A DNA stretch of 64,000 nt from positions 248,001 through 312,000 of the forward strand of contig QANU01099983.1 of assembly GCA_003254905.1 (NCBI GenBank). Reading direction: 5' to 3'. The position numbers were made by a program, and so were the translations under genes. This stretch comes from Nissolia schottii (lineage: Eukaryota > Streptophyta > Magnoliopsida > Fabales > Fabaceae). The stretch's first letter is position 1. Each line of letters opens with the position of its first letter. Below are positions 45,920 to 57,975 of this stretch, piece by piece. The notes beneath the pieces were generated by a model that searched no databases, was not told where the DNA came from, and was given only the letters and a program-made list of their open reading frames with translations.

Positions 45920-47070
45920 GTGATCTTCTAGCAACCAAGCAATTTATGTTAGTAAAGCATCATCATCTAGAAGAAGGTTTATTCTAAACGATAATAAACA
46001 ACAATACTCCAATTTCTACTAATGTTATCACCTATTTAATGTGGCTCTAAATTTTCTTAGCTTGTGAAAGGAAGGCTTTGGAAATATCATTTACACTTAT
46101 ATAAATTGTGAGTTCTTGTGGTTAAAATTCCCAATCATTTTATATTTTAATTCCATTTTAATGATATTGATATTTGCAGCAAGGAGACATAGGAAGTGAG
46201 CCACAATCATGTATGAATGCAAGGAGATCATTGGGTGATAGCAACGAAGAAAGTTGATCAATCAAGCTGATGATGATGCACTTTTTTGATTTTTTTGTAC
46301 TTAGAATGAAACACTTTTTGTTAATATAATTATGATGTTGAGATCGAGATTTATCCTTGTAGTTGTAACTGTGTCAATTATTAATTTTGGTGTTTTTGGT
46401 ACATTATCATTGACTTTAAATATTATGCAATTTGAATACTATGTATGTAATTTCTAAATTTTAAATGCTAGATTATTGGATTTTGATCATATCAAATGGG
46501 ATGTGATTTATTGCTTTCTTTATAGTTGTGTTAATTATTTTATTTTATTTTTTTTGTTTAGAATGATAGGTAAATTAATTATCAAATTAAGCAGAAAATA
46601 AAATAAAAATGCTACATTTCTGAAAACGGGGGGTTGAATCGTCGTAATTTTAAAGTCAAAATGAATTAAAATAATTAAATTTAATAAAATTGGGGGGATT
46701 AACCATCGTAATTGCATAACAAAAATGACACTTAAACAATCATTTTATCACCTGCAGTTTTATCATTGCAAGTTACGACGATTATACAAAAATCTTCGTT
46801 TATCATGAACAATGACATGAATTACTATGGATGAGACACCTGTCGTTGCTGGAAATAACAAGGGTTTGAACCCGTCATTTTTTTCATCTAAAACCGCAAT
46901 TTTTTTCCTTATTTCTTGTACTGAATAAATATAAAATATTGTTTATCAAATGTTAAGGAGTGTGGGGGCTGTGTGGCCTCAACCTCATGAATTATGAATT
47001 ATTATAAATTTTTTAAGCAATTTGTTAAGAGTTGAATTCCTAACTTTATATATGTATAAATATAATTAAG

Positions 47071-47162
47071 TTTTTAGTCCCTGTAAAATTGAAAAGTTTG
47101 GTTTTAGTCCCTATATGAAAGTTTTAGTCCCTGTAAAATTGAAAAGTTTGGTTTTAGTCCCT
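47071..47162. repeat. tandem duplication with TTTTAGTCCCT boxes
   Basis: The block TTTTAGTCCCTGTAAAATTG followed by AAAAGTTTGGTTTTAGTCCC occurs twice at a spacing of 50 bases. Boxes of this kind recur at ends of dispersed repeats in legumes; the element itself is not identified. Confidence 0.75.
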
Positions 47163-49914
47163 GGAGTTGTATGAGAGTTGACTGTGCGGACGTGGACGCG
47201 TCAGACGCTGACGCGGCGNGGGGGGGGGGGTCATTACCAACCTCTGACAAAAATAACTTTCCAGCTCAAACAACATAAAAAAGAAAAATGGCAAAACAAT
47301 ACAGAAGAAGGGGATATGGTGGACCAAGACCACGTTCGGGGCCGTGAATGACTGAAAATCATCACATGTCCTCCCACGCCACAAAGTGTAATTCTGCAAC
47401 GTAATCAACACCGTCCATCTCGCTTGCTGATAGTGATGGCCCCACCCAATAATTTTTTACACATCCATAGATGAAATCTGGACCGTCGGATATAGAGTGA
47501 TGGGGACACTATTCTTTACCTGTACATGTTTCTAGACTGCTACTTAATTAGGGTCAAACAGATCGTGGAATAAGAAAAAGCTAAATCTTCGAATTGTTTC
47601 CCACGCGCCTTTCATTTACGTACTTGGAACTTTCTCTTTCGCTTTCTCCTTTCTCTTTTCCACTACTTCGATTCATCATCTCCAGCTATGCTAATCGAAA
47701 GTGGGTTAAGGGAATAAATTCTTATATTCATGATAATATAAATGGATTTATGCTTCACGTAATATATATCATTAATTATTTTTGAAAAAATGTAAAATAA
47801 TAGAAAGAAAAAATAATCAATAGTATGTTATAAAGAGTATTAAGCCATTTACATCATCATTGATATAAGAATTTCTCCTAAAAAATTGTTCTAATATGCA
47901 AATTTTGCGTTCTCTTACAATTGTACAAAAAGGCTTAGTATAAACTTCATACTAACATTATAAAAAAAATAATATACTTTTAACGAAGTGTTTCTTCTAA
48001 TAAACAATGTACTTTTAAAAATAAGGCTTCACTTTTCACCGGTTACTAAAGTAAAGGTGATTTAAAGTAATTGTCAATTTTAATGATAAAAATATTTATT
48101 TTATAATATAAAATACACGTTTTAATTAGAGATAGAGATAGAGCTAGAAGTGGAAGAGACTGATATTTATCAATTAATTTTATACAAAAAAAACTTTATT
48201 CAAAAAGTAATATGTATATGTTAATTTTTTTTTGCAAAAATAACAATAATTTTTACTCTTACCTACAAATTTTAATAAAAGTCACAATATACATCGTGAA
48301 TTTGTTTACCAAAAAAAAGTATAGTGAATATTTTACTCATAAAACTCAAAAGTCACATAGTTGTCTATTATTAAATTTGTACTTAAAGTAACAATTATCT
48401 CTTTTTATTGATATTATACTGTAAATGTTAATAAAAAAATAAAAAGAGTATAAATAATAAAAAAAATATTAACTTTTTTTTAACGGGGGAGGAGGCATCG
48501 CCCCCTTACCCTAAGGACGAACCGCCCCTAATTTTAATTATAATTGACAAGAAATAATAAAAAAAATAGCTTAGATCAAATACGTTTAATAAAATGTGGT
48601 ATTAAGATTAATTATAAAAAGCGTGTATATATATTGTTAAAAAAGTATTATAATTCATTTTTTTAAATAGACATTACCCAAAAACAATTATAATTTTAAA
48701 TTGTAGACAAGAGGATGATACTAGAAACATCCACACTGAAAAATATTTACAAGCTCATATAATGTACCTATTAAATATGCTTTATGAGTATTCAAACATT
48801 ATGATTACTAGAAAAAGGTAATAATTTTTCACATTTTATTGAATGAAAGTGATCATTTATTTATTTATGAAAGAAATGCAGTAAGCAAGTTTGTAATGAT
48901 ATAGATGTCTTGCAATTTAGCTTCGCTTTAATTGGCAATACAATTACAACTATTGTGATCTTCTAATTAAAACTTTTTTTTTTTCAATTGCTTCTTATTG
49001 TAGGAACCGGATTGCTTTTATCTCGTTGTCCCTTTTATTTTTTCTTTATTAATGGTAATAAATTCATGTGGCCAATATTTCGAAAAGAAGATAAATTTAA
49101 TGACCGAATATTCAGCTTTCATCATATTTCTGTCGGTTGACAGAAAAATAGTACTATTAAAACAAAACATATGCTGTCGGTTGTGTTATAATTACTGTGG
49201 ACTCAGCCATCGTTTGCGAGAAATGTTTATTTTGATTTTTAAAATATAAACTTAAATTAAAATTCAAAATTTAATTTTTTAATTCGTAAAATTTAAGTTG
49301 AAGACTAAATTATTTTCTCAATTCATTATCATTATTTTATTATAATGTTTTTATTAATTTTTTATATTAAATAGGAATGTGATGATGACAATATTAATGT
49401 CTAAAAATATGATTGTGACAATACATAAAATTATAAATCTTAGTTACTATTACAGCTTCATATACCACTATAACTTTTTTTGCCACCTCATTTACAATTT
49501 CAAGTGTCATTATAACTTATTTACCATCTTAATTGTTGTTATTATTATTTTTAATGTAATAAATCAATTAAAATATGACAATATAATAATTATAATCAAA
49601 TGAAAGATTAATTTCACCTATAACCTATAATTTTAAAAATTAAAAAGTTAAATTTTTAATTTTAGATACTTAATTAAATGACTTAAACTTATATTTTCAA
49701 ATATCAAATTTAATATCATAAGTAAGTTACATTCTTGTACTTTTGTACATATAATTTTGTCTACTTTGCTTGCAATAATTGACAACCTCTCTTCCAGTCT
49801 TACCAGTCGCCTGCATGTGGAAATTGGAAAGTGGAACTTGTCTTGTTTTTGTAGTTTTTTTTACCTTTCCGTGGCTTTGGAAAATAAAATTTTTCAAAAT
49901 GTGGATAGTTCAAA

Positions 49915-50170
49915 TTAATTACGGATGTATGAGATTTTGGGGCTGAAATCGGTCCAGGGGTGCTGATTTCAGCCCCCCGAATTTTTTTTATTTTCTTTTT
50001 AAAAAAGGGCTAAAATCGGATGAACAATACCTGATTTCAGCTCCAGAAAATTTTTTTCGGATGAACAGTACCCGATTTTAGCCCCAAAATTTTTTTTTAA
50101 AAAGGGCCTGAAACCAGTTACTGTTCACCCGATTTCAGCCCAATCGACCATACATTCGTAATTTTCTACA
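49915..50170. mobile_element. unclassified hairpin-array element
   Basis: Outer arms AATTACGGATGTATG (49917) and, inverted, AATTACGAATGTATG bracket three nested stems built from GGGGCTGAAATCGG and its complement CCGATTTCAGCCC (near 49940/49968, 50007/50032, 50071, 50105/50131). GGATGAACAGTACC occurs twice direct and once inverted. There is no ORF and no target duplication I could prove. Its build resembles the hairpin arms of the two Mutator-like elements, but with a different motif. Confidence 0.5.
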
Positions 50171-53100
50171 TTGCCCCATATATCTGGATTTTAACTCATT
50201 TAAACTCATGTAAATGTATTTTCCCCTGTTTTGTATAATAGTACTCAAGAATGTTATGGTACAGTAGTAATATTTGGATAATACAAGGATAACTCTTCAC
50301 CAAATGATAAAAATTCTTTAAAGTAAGATCTTTTAAAATAATCTTATTTTCTTTTTAATAATTTAACTATGAAACTTTTTATTGTACATTTTAAATTGAG
50401 AGATCTCACTTTAAAAAATTTAAATTTCTCTCAAAAACATAATTTTTACTATAGAGAAGAAGAATGTGAATATATTAAGACCTATATTTTTGTGAGATAA
50501 TCATTCAATATTGTCGTGCATGTAGCATTCCCCAATAATACTATATGAGAAATAATTACCAACAAATCGATGAGAGCACGATTTCAATTTTTAAAAAACA
50601 CACCTATTAAGTGAAAAAATAACAATTAGTGTTTCATATTTAAAAGTTGCAAGACTAATGTCTTTTATAATTTTAATTATTCAAAATGTATGAGAAATAA
50701 TTGACTATCTTCTTTTTCTTTTTCCAATGGTTTCAAATTTCATTAAGTAAATCGAAAAGCAATGATCACTAATTATGCCAATAACCTCCGCGGGCCTAAT
50801 TAACACCCTTAAAAAAAACCTTTTTATGAAGGAAAAAAAAACCTAAACCAATTAAGACACCACTAATTTCCAACCACACTCACAACTACTATCATAATAT
50901 GATAGTTACAAAAGAAAAGAAAATACTTTCAGGAGTTAAAACAAATAAACGTATCAGCCAAAGCTTATCACTGGTTTGCCATTCCATAGTTGGTAGCACA
51001 AAATTCCTCGTTAATGAATATTCAATCAATTTCATACACTCATACATACACCATTAATAATGCACAAACTTTATTCTCACTAGTGTATAAACATTACAAA
51101 CTTATAAATGATACTCTCAATGATATTTAATTAAGTGCACAAATATTACATGAGTTAAAACACAAACTTTATGTATATAAGTACGAGGTGTATGTGTGGT
51201 GTATGATTTTTGGTGTATGGGTAGCAGAACTCATATTCAATAGAAACTTCAATGGCTCCCAGTGCGTGAGGAGCTTTTGCCACTCCTTACTTTCAATATT
51301 CCTAGTATGTTGAAAGTATACTTCTAAACAATATTGATCCTAGTAAAAATTAATTATCACATATATTTCTAAAATAAGCACTATAGTTTTAACTTCTGAA
51401 AAATTCAAAACAGATTTTTGTAAAATTTTAATGTTAAATATACGAAATTTCTAAAATACCTAACAATATTATTCCTGAATTGTAACCCTTTTCAAGAATG
51501 AGACTTTTAATAATAGGAGTATAATTTTTGAAGCAAAGGCGCCCTAAATCACCGTTCCAATTAGACAAACGTTGTGACTTCCATGAGGAACCTTATGACT
51601 TTCATGAAGAATGGATAAGATATTGATATAGTACTTAGGTAAGGCTCCCAATTTGCATGCATGGAAAAGAGTGCATGAACTATCTTGAATGGTCAGAAGA
51701 TAGGTCATGGCAGATCCATGACATGTAAGATGTAGTGGGAAGTAAAATTTAAAATATTCGAGAAGTTTTCTTCTGTTTCTGAATTAATATTTACATATAT
51801 CCAATATAAAAACTAATAATTAAAAAGATCCATTAATCATGTGCTAATTGTGGCTCTAAATATCTTAGAACAAACCAACTAACTAATTATACTTATTATT
51901 TTGTTGATGAGCAGCTATGGTTGTTAGCAAGTAGTAACAGTGCTTATGAAGGATGTGTGACATTAATTTGTTGTCATTATCTGAAAGAATCTGAACATGA
52001 GTAAAGAAAAATACGATGCAGTGATAGCTAAGATTTAGGGTTTAGAATTTAGGTGATAGTCAGAGTGTGATGGGCCACAGATTTTGGGCTTCCACATTTT
52101 ATTATGTTCACGCAATTTTTTTGATTTTCATTGGCGGAAGAATATATCTATAGGCCACTTTTTATAGACCTTTATTAAATGGGGGTAAACATCATTTGGT
52201 TGTTGGTAATGTATTTCTTTTTCATGGAAGAAAAAGAAAAATAAAGAGGATCATGCAACATTATCTTGATTGATGCCTATGCTACTTACATGAATTGTAC
52301 GGCACTAGTTCAGCATCAAAACCAGACAGCTAGATATCCCTTCCTGTGTCCCAATTACTTTCGGAAAAATTGATAATTGTAAATTATGTTGTTACATATT
52401 TTATATATCATTATATATAAGTTTCATGATAATAAATATGGAGTTTATATCAACATTATATATAGCTCTTACTTTCACCCTTTTGTTTTCGTAATTTTCC
52501 ATGACACACTGACATCAACACTTAACAGTGTTTGTTGGAACCAAATGGGAATTGGGTCATGAAAATTGGAAAACCGCAAGCCGACGTCGTTTTCATGCCA
52601 GCATTGGGAATAGAAACGAAAAATGGTAAAGTCTTGTTCTGGACCTTCAGCCTTATACCGTCCGCATACATAATATTAAAATAACATCATATACCTACAT
52701 TTATTCATATTATATATAAAATAATACTAGTATTATTTTATAGTTATAAAATATTCATATTATATAATTTAATTGTAGTTGGCCTTTATTTCTTTTTGCG
52801 GTGATTGCAGGCAGACCCATTAAAACTTCTTTATCATACTTTGAAATTGAAATGAAAAAAAAGTTCGTGCTAGACAACTAAAGACAAGTATTAATTAATC
52901 TTTATCTCATTTACAAGAGTTACTTTTCATTTTCCTTCAAAAAGCAAAAATATTTAAGTTCAATCAACTTTTTCATTTTAATTTTACTTTACAGATAATA
53001 AACGGACCTACATTCATTTATAATTTATTTTTTTAATTACGTGGCACAAAATTATTTCATTTGCACTAGTACACAATCTAGCGGATAGAGAGGCTGACTC

Positions 53101-53297
53101 ATCAGTCTTCAGTGTGGACAAATTAAGGTCCTATTGCACAGTATCCACAGAGACATACATTTGAACGTTTAATCCTGCCCCCACATTAATTAATTAATTA
53201 AACAACAATTCTTATTTTAATTATTTATTATCCCTTATTTATTTATTTATTTAAAAAAGAAAAAGGCTGTCCCACTCTCACTGTTCCCATGTGGAAG

Positions 53298-53305
53298 TTT
53301 ATAAC
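53298..53305 (+). promoter_or_regulatory. TATA-like box of the subtilase gene
   Basis: TTTATAAC lies about 75 bases before the ATG, followed by a C/T-rich leader. Confidence 0.45.
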
Positions 53306-53375
53306 ACTCTCCCTTCTTCTCAGTCCACACTCACTCACCCTCACTTCCCTTCCGTAAGCTAGAAACCGCTCTCAA

Positions 53376-55685
53376 ATGGCGAAACTTCTTTTCTTCATTT
53401 TTTGCTTCGTTTTATTTTCCCTATGCTATGCTCTTAGTTCAGATCAACCTTCCAAAACCTTCATCTTTCGAGTTGATTCTCAATCTAAGCCGTCTATTTT
53501 TCCTACTCACTATCACTGGTACACTTCCGAGTTCACCGAACAAGCCAGCATCCTCCACGTGTACGACACCGTTTTCCACGGCTTCTCTGCGGTGCTCACG
53601 CAGGACCAGGTCGCATCCATACGCCAGCACCCTTCCGTGCTCGCCGTCTTTGAGGACCGCCGCCGCCAACTCCACACCACTCGCTCCCCTCAGTTCCTCG
53701 GCCTCCGCAACCAGCGAGGGCTGTGGTCCGAATCCGACTACGGCTCCGACGTCATCATCGGTGTCTTCGACACCGGCGTCTGGCCGGAGCGACGGAGCTT
53801 CTCTGATTTGAACCTAGGCCCGATTCCTCGCCGGTGGAAAGGTGTTTGCGAATCTGGAGTGAGATTCTCGCCGAGAAACTGCAACAGGAAGCTCATTGGT
53901 GCCAGGTACTTCTCCAAGGGACACGAAGCAGATGCTAGCTCTTCCGGACCGTTGAATCCGATCAACGAAACGATCGAATTCCGGTCCCCTCGCGATGCCG
54001 ATGGCCATGGAACCCACACAGCTTCCACCGCCGCTGGCCGCTACGCTTTCCAGGCTAGCATGTCCGGTTACGCCTCCGGAATCGCGAAAGGCGTGGCTCC
54101 GAAAGCTCGATTGGCGGTTTACAAGGTTTGTTGGAGGAATTCCGGTTGCTTCGACTCTGATATCCTAAAAGCCTTTGACACCGCCGTTAACGACGGTGTA
54201 GATGTGATTTCTATTTCAATCGGCGGCGGCGACGGCATTGCTTCCCCTTACTACCTCGATCCAATTGCAATCGGTTCATACGGTGCGGTTGCGAGGGGAG
54301 TTTTCGTCTCTTCTTCCGCCGGAAACGACGGACCCAGCGGAATGTCAGTTACCAACCTCGCTCCGTGGCTGACGACGGTGGGAGCGGGAACAATCGATCG
54401 CGATTTCCCCTCGCAGGTGACTCTCGGGAGCGGAAAGAGACTCTCCGGCGCGTCGCTTTACGCGGGAGCGCCGCTGAAGGGGAAGATGTACCAATTAGTT
54501 TACCCTGGAAAATCAGGTGTTCTCTCTGACTCGCTCTGCATGGAGAATTCGCTGGATCCGAACCTCGTGAGGGGCAAAATCGTGGTCTGCGATCGCGGAA
54601 GCAGCCCTAGGGTTGCCAAGGGTTTGGTGGTGAAGAAAGCCGGCGGCGTGGGGATGATTCTGGCGAACGGGATCTCCAACGGCGAGGGCCTCGTCGGCGA
54701 CGCTCATCTCCTCCCGGCTTGTGCCGTCGGCGCCGACGAAGGCGACGCTATCAAAGCCTACATCTCCTCCACTCGAAACCCCACGGCAACAATCGATTTC
54801 AAAGGAACAATTCTCGGAATCAAGCCGGCGCCGGTTGTGTCTTCTTTCTCCGCCAGAGGACCCAACGGTTTGAACCCTGAGATTCTCAAACCTGATTTGA
54901 TCGCTCCCGGAGTCAACATTCTCGCGGCGTGGACCGATGCGGTTGGACCTACCGGTCTGGACTCCGATTCGAGAAGAACCGAATTCAACATCCTCTCCGG
55001 AACTTCAATGTCCGCGCCACACGTGAGCGGCGCCGCGGCGTTGCTGAAATCGGCGCATCCTGATTGGAGCCCCGCCGCCATTAGGTCCGCCATGATGACT
55101 ACAGCAACCGTACTCGACAACAGGAACTTGCCAATGGTCGATGAAGCCACCGGAAACGCTTCCACGCCCTACGATTTCGGATCTGGACACTTGAATTTGG
55201 GGCTCGCCATGGATCCTGGCATGGTTTACGATATCACCAACGAAGATTATGTTAGCTTTCTCTGTGCAATTGGTTACGGTTCTAAAGTGATTCAGGTGAT
55301 TACTCGAACTCCGGCGAGGTGTCCGGCGAAGAAGCCGTTGCCAGAGAATCTGAATTATCCTTCGTTCGTTGCGATGTTCCCGGTTTCTTCGAAGGGTTTG
55401 TCCACGAAGATGTTTATCAGGACTGTGACGAACGTTGGGCCTGCAAACTCGGTTTACAGGGTGAGGGTGGAGGCGCCCGCGAAGGGCGTTACGGTGTCGG
55501 TGAAGCCGTCGCGGCTCGTGTTCACGGAGGCGGCGAAGAAACAGAGCTACGTGGTGACGGTTACCGCGGATACCCGAAACCTGAAGCTGGGCCCATCCGG
55601 GGCGGTATTCGGGTCACTTTCGTGGACTGATGGAAAGCACGTGGTTCGGAGCCCCATTGTCGTTACCCAAATAGAACCGTTATAA
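53376..55685 (+). CDS. SBT1.6: subtilisin-like serine protease, SBT1.6 type
   Basis: Single exon of 769 residues. The signal peptide (about 1-20) is followed by an inhibitor_I9 prodomain (about 28-100); the mature chain likely starts at TTRSPQFLGL (T101). The catalytic Asp is D132 (FDTGVWPE), His H211 (DGHGTHT), the oxyanion Asn N317 (SAGND) and Ser S544 (GTSMSAPH). A PA domain sits inside the catalytic domain (about 365-470), and the C-terminal fibronectin-III-like domain ends near 769. The protein should be secreted and act in the wall. Blocks such as HTTRSPQFLGL and RDADGHGTHT and the ending VVRSPIVVTQIEPL agree closely with Arabidopsis SBT1.6 as recalled. Lack of introns is usual for subtilases. 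The coding sequence is GC-rich and intact. Confidence 0.96.
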   Translation: MAKLLFFIFCFVLFSLCYALSSDQPSKTFIFRVDSQSKPSIFPTHYHWYTSEFTEQASILHVYDTVFHGFSAVLTQDQVASIRQHPSVLAVFEDRRRQLHTTRSPQFLGLRNQRGLWSESDYGSDVIIGVFDTGVWPERRSFSDLNLGPIPRRWKGVCESGVRFSPRNCNRKLIGARYFSKGHEADASSSGPLNPINETIEFRSPRDADGHGTHTASTAAGRYAFQASMSGYASGIAKGVAPKARLAVYKVCWRNSGCFDSDILKAFDTAVNDGVDVISISIGGGDGIASPYYLDPIAIGSYGAVARGVFVSSSAGNDGPSGMSVTNLAPWLTTVGAGTIDRDFPSQVTLGSGKRLSGASLYAGAPLKGKMYQLVYPGKSGVLSDSLCMENSLDPNLVRGKIVVCDRGSSPRVAKGLVVKKAGGVGMILANGISNGEGLVGDAHLLPACAVGADEGDAIKAYISSTRNPTATIDFKGTILGIKPAPVVSSFSARGPNGLNPEILKPDLIAPGVNILAAWTDAVGPTGLDSDSRRTEFNILSGTSMSAPHVSGAAALLKSAHPDWSPAAIRSAMMTTATVLDNRNLPMVDEATGNASTPYDFGSGHLNLGLAMDPGMVYDITNEDYVSFLCAIGYGSKVIQVITRTPARCPAKKPLPENLNYPSFVAMFPVSSKGLSTKMFIRTVTNVGPANSVYRVRVEAPAKGVTVSVKPSRLVFTEAAKKQSYVVTVTADTRNLKLGPSGAVFGSLSWTDGKHVVRSPIVVTQIEPL

Positions 55686-57229
55686 AAAGCTTTCGGTCAT
55701 GTCGTTTTGATCGATGCAACTCGTGAGTGGCATCTCCATAACGAGCCACGCCATAATACTAGAGAAGACAACAGAGATTCCTCATATCTCTTATTTTCTT
55801 TCTTTTCTTAAGCTTATTATTTACCCCTTTTTTATTTTAATTAATTTAGCGCTGTGTAACCCCTTGGTTTAAATTAATGACAATGAAAGGAGTTGTAATT
55901 CACTTTTTTTTTTTTCTTCTTCTTCTTTAAGAAAGATCTTTCATTAGTTAACTATAGCTTCATCTTGTATTGGTGGGCACTTGCTTTTTTACAGTATAAT
56001 TGAAAAAGAAATCGATAGGAGTAAAGTGTGACATACATTGGCTTTTTGTAAATTTCCTTGTGAATGCTTTTTGGCATCGCAGCTAGGCCACACCATACCC
56101 TGTTGTAGAGTTAGCTGATTTTCAAGCTTGAATAGGGAACAATTAGGTTAATTACAAGACAAAACGTGTCGGGGGGCATTAAGAATGGATGGCAAGTGTT
56201 AATTGGCCATTTGAAAGTGGTGAGTATCCTTATCTTGACTTGTGTTTATAAACTTCTCAAGTGTTAATCATTTGCGTTAGGTTAATGTCAATTTGGTTTG
56301 CTATATCTACACATTTGTGAATTAAATATTAATAAGATATTTACAAAGTTCATATATATAATGAATTATGAGGTTGACTAATTTAGAGAACACTATCTTG
56401 ATACTCTGTTAGACCATTTTATTTTTCTGTAAAAAATCGTTGAAGCTATTTTCTTAACCGTGTTATATAGTATTATTTCTAATTAATGTTGATAGACGTT
56501 GAAAGCTGTTTGTTTAGACAGAATGAAAAAGCGATTTGTCGTTTATATCCTTCATTTTCTCTGATTCTATGCGTAGACGTTGAAACTTGAAAGCTGGCCA
56601 AGCACCAGTACTGTTTAACGTTCTAATTTTGTTCTTCGATAGTAATAAATAACAGCAAATCATTAATTTATTCATACACTAGCAGGAATATAAGAACATT
56701 AGTATCACAACAAATCGAATTTGCTATATCATTTGGGATTAGCTTTCTCCCAAGTCCCAATATATTTAGCTTTCTCCCAAGCGTATTCCATATATTTAAC
56801 TAGCTTTTTTCGGAATATTTATTCTTGTCCTGTTATTGTTTCTGTCCTCCATTCCCTTTTTTTACAGGCTCACTTGTACTCTTTCCTCGTGTGAGTTGAG
56901 ACGCATTATCCTCATTATTATTTAATAAATATATACTAAAATACAAAATTCTTGTTAAGAGCAAAAGTCTTTAGGGCTTTGTGCTGTGAATTAGTTGTAG
57001 TGAAGGACTCGCAGGATTTCAAGAACTTACGGACCATATATTAATGAAGTTACCGTTAGCTCTTAATTATTTATTCGATTTTGCTAGAGTATTGGTTAAA
57101 GAAGTTAAAAGGAGAAAATATAAGTTTTTAAAGTATTAAATTTCATTGGAAAATTCTTCCATACTTATTGAGTACTCTTTTTTCTCCTTTAAATTTTTTT
57201 CACTGGATTTTGTTCATTGGAAGTTTTTT
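55686..57229. other. intergenic region, subtilase to LINE
   Basis: 3' UTR of the subtilase gene and AT-rich DNA. Nothing coding or repetitive can be supported, apart from a T-run near 55905 and a short repeated phrase AGCTTTCTCCCAAG (56741-56785). Confidence 0.5.
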
Positions 57230-57747
57230 AATGAGGCTCAGTCGCTTGGAAAAGAGAGGAAATGTGGTTTTCCTTGAGTCGGGAAGATGAAAGGGGATGC
57301 AAGTGGAGGATGTTGCAGACACATTCGCCTAAGAAGCTGATCTAAGGGTTCGCAGCACAAAGAAAGTCAAAACAAGGGATGAAATGACTATGGATCAAAC
57401 GGATACAAGTAAGAAGGCAATGATATACAAGCAGAAGCTCCTTAAATCGGTAGGTCCAAATGTTCATGAAGCTCTAACCTAGAGGATAAGTGGTATGATC
57501 TAGAGGCGATGGAAGAGAAGACTAAGCAACGAGATGAGGACTTTGATCCTTGTCCAAAAGTTTTTGCGACTGAAGAATAATTCATGAATGGTGCAAGCCT
57601 TGGCATAACTCTTTGATGGTCAAAGTTCTCGGTAATAATGTTAGGTACCGTACATTGGAGTTTAAGCTACGCCATGAATGGGCTGTTAAAGGTAATATCA
57701 ATATCATTGATTTATGGTATGATTATTAGTTAGTATATTTTGATTCT

Positions 57748-57975
57748 ATGGACGATTATAAACATGCTTTGTTTGAGGGGCCTTGGATGGTAGTGGATCA
57801 CTATATTATTATCCAGAGGTGGAGGCTAGGTTTTCTTAGAAGCGTTAAGAACATCAAGAAGGTGCCTGTCTGGGTTCACATCCCCGAGCTTGACATAGAA
57901 CTTTACCAATGCAAAATTCTATGGAAAATTGGTGAGAAATTGGGTCCTATGCTCAAGATCGATAAACTCACATCA
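57748..57975 (+). pseudogene. LINE ORF1 fragment (DUF4283-like)
   Basis: Reads MDDYKHALFEGPWMVVDHYI, then RWRLGFLRS and VPVWVHIPELDIELY, typical of the nucleic-acid-binding N-terminal domain of plant LINE ORF1 proteins. Related sequence continues upstream out of frame (LMVKVLG near 57610), so the start is lost. Confidence 0.75.

Larger units (their letters stand above)
42068..46926. mobile_element. CACTA-type element with AAT target duplication
   Basis: The element spans 42071-46923. The left end reads CACGGTAAGAAA and the right end, inverted, CAGTACAAGAAA; both are near the legume CACTA terminus CACTACAAGAAA. AAT flanks both sides (42068-42070 and 46924-46926), the 3-bp duplication of this superfamily. 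Subterminal regions carry CACTA-like short inverted motifs: GTCGGGTAGAGAACCCGAC on the left; GACGGGTTCAAACCC and ACGACGATTCAACCC (inverted) on the right. No transposase is seen. Inside lie a Mutator-like element (42777-44843), two exons of a nucleobase transporter gene (45459-45728) and a small MITE (45791-45916). Removing the insertions leaves about 2.65 kb of non-autonomous element. Confidence 0.75.
46927..53375. other. 6.4 kb intergenic region before the subtilase gene
   Basis: AT-rich DNA with no supported gene. It contains a 50-bp-spaced tandem repeat at 47071-47162, a G-run with an unresolved base at 47219, AT-rich low complexity (47760-49770) and a hairpin-array element at about 49915-50170. 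The final 100 bases hold the subtilase core promoter. Confidence 0.5.
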
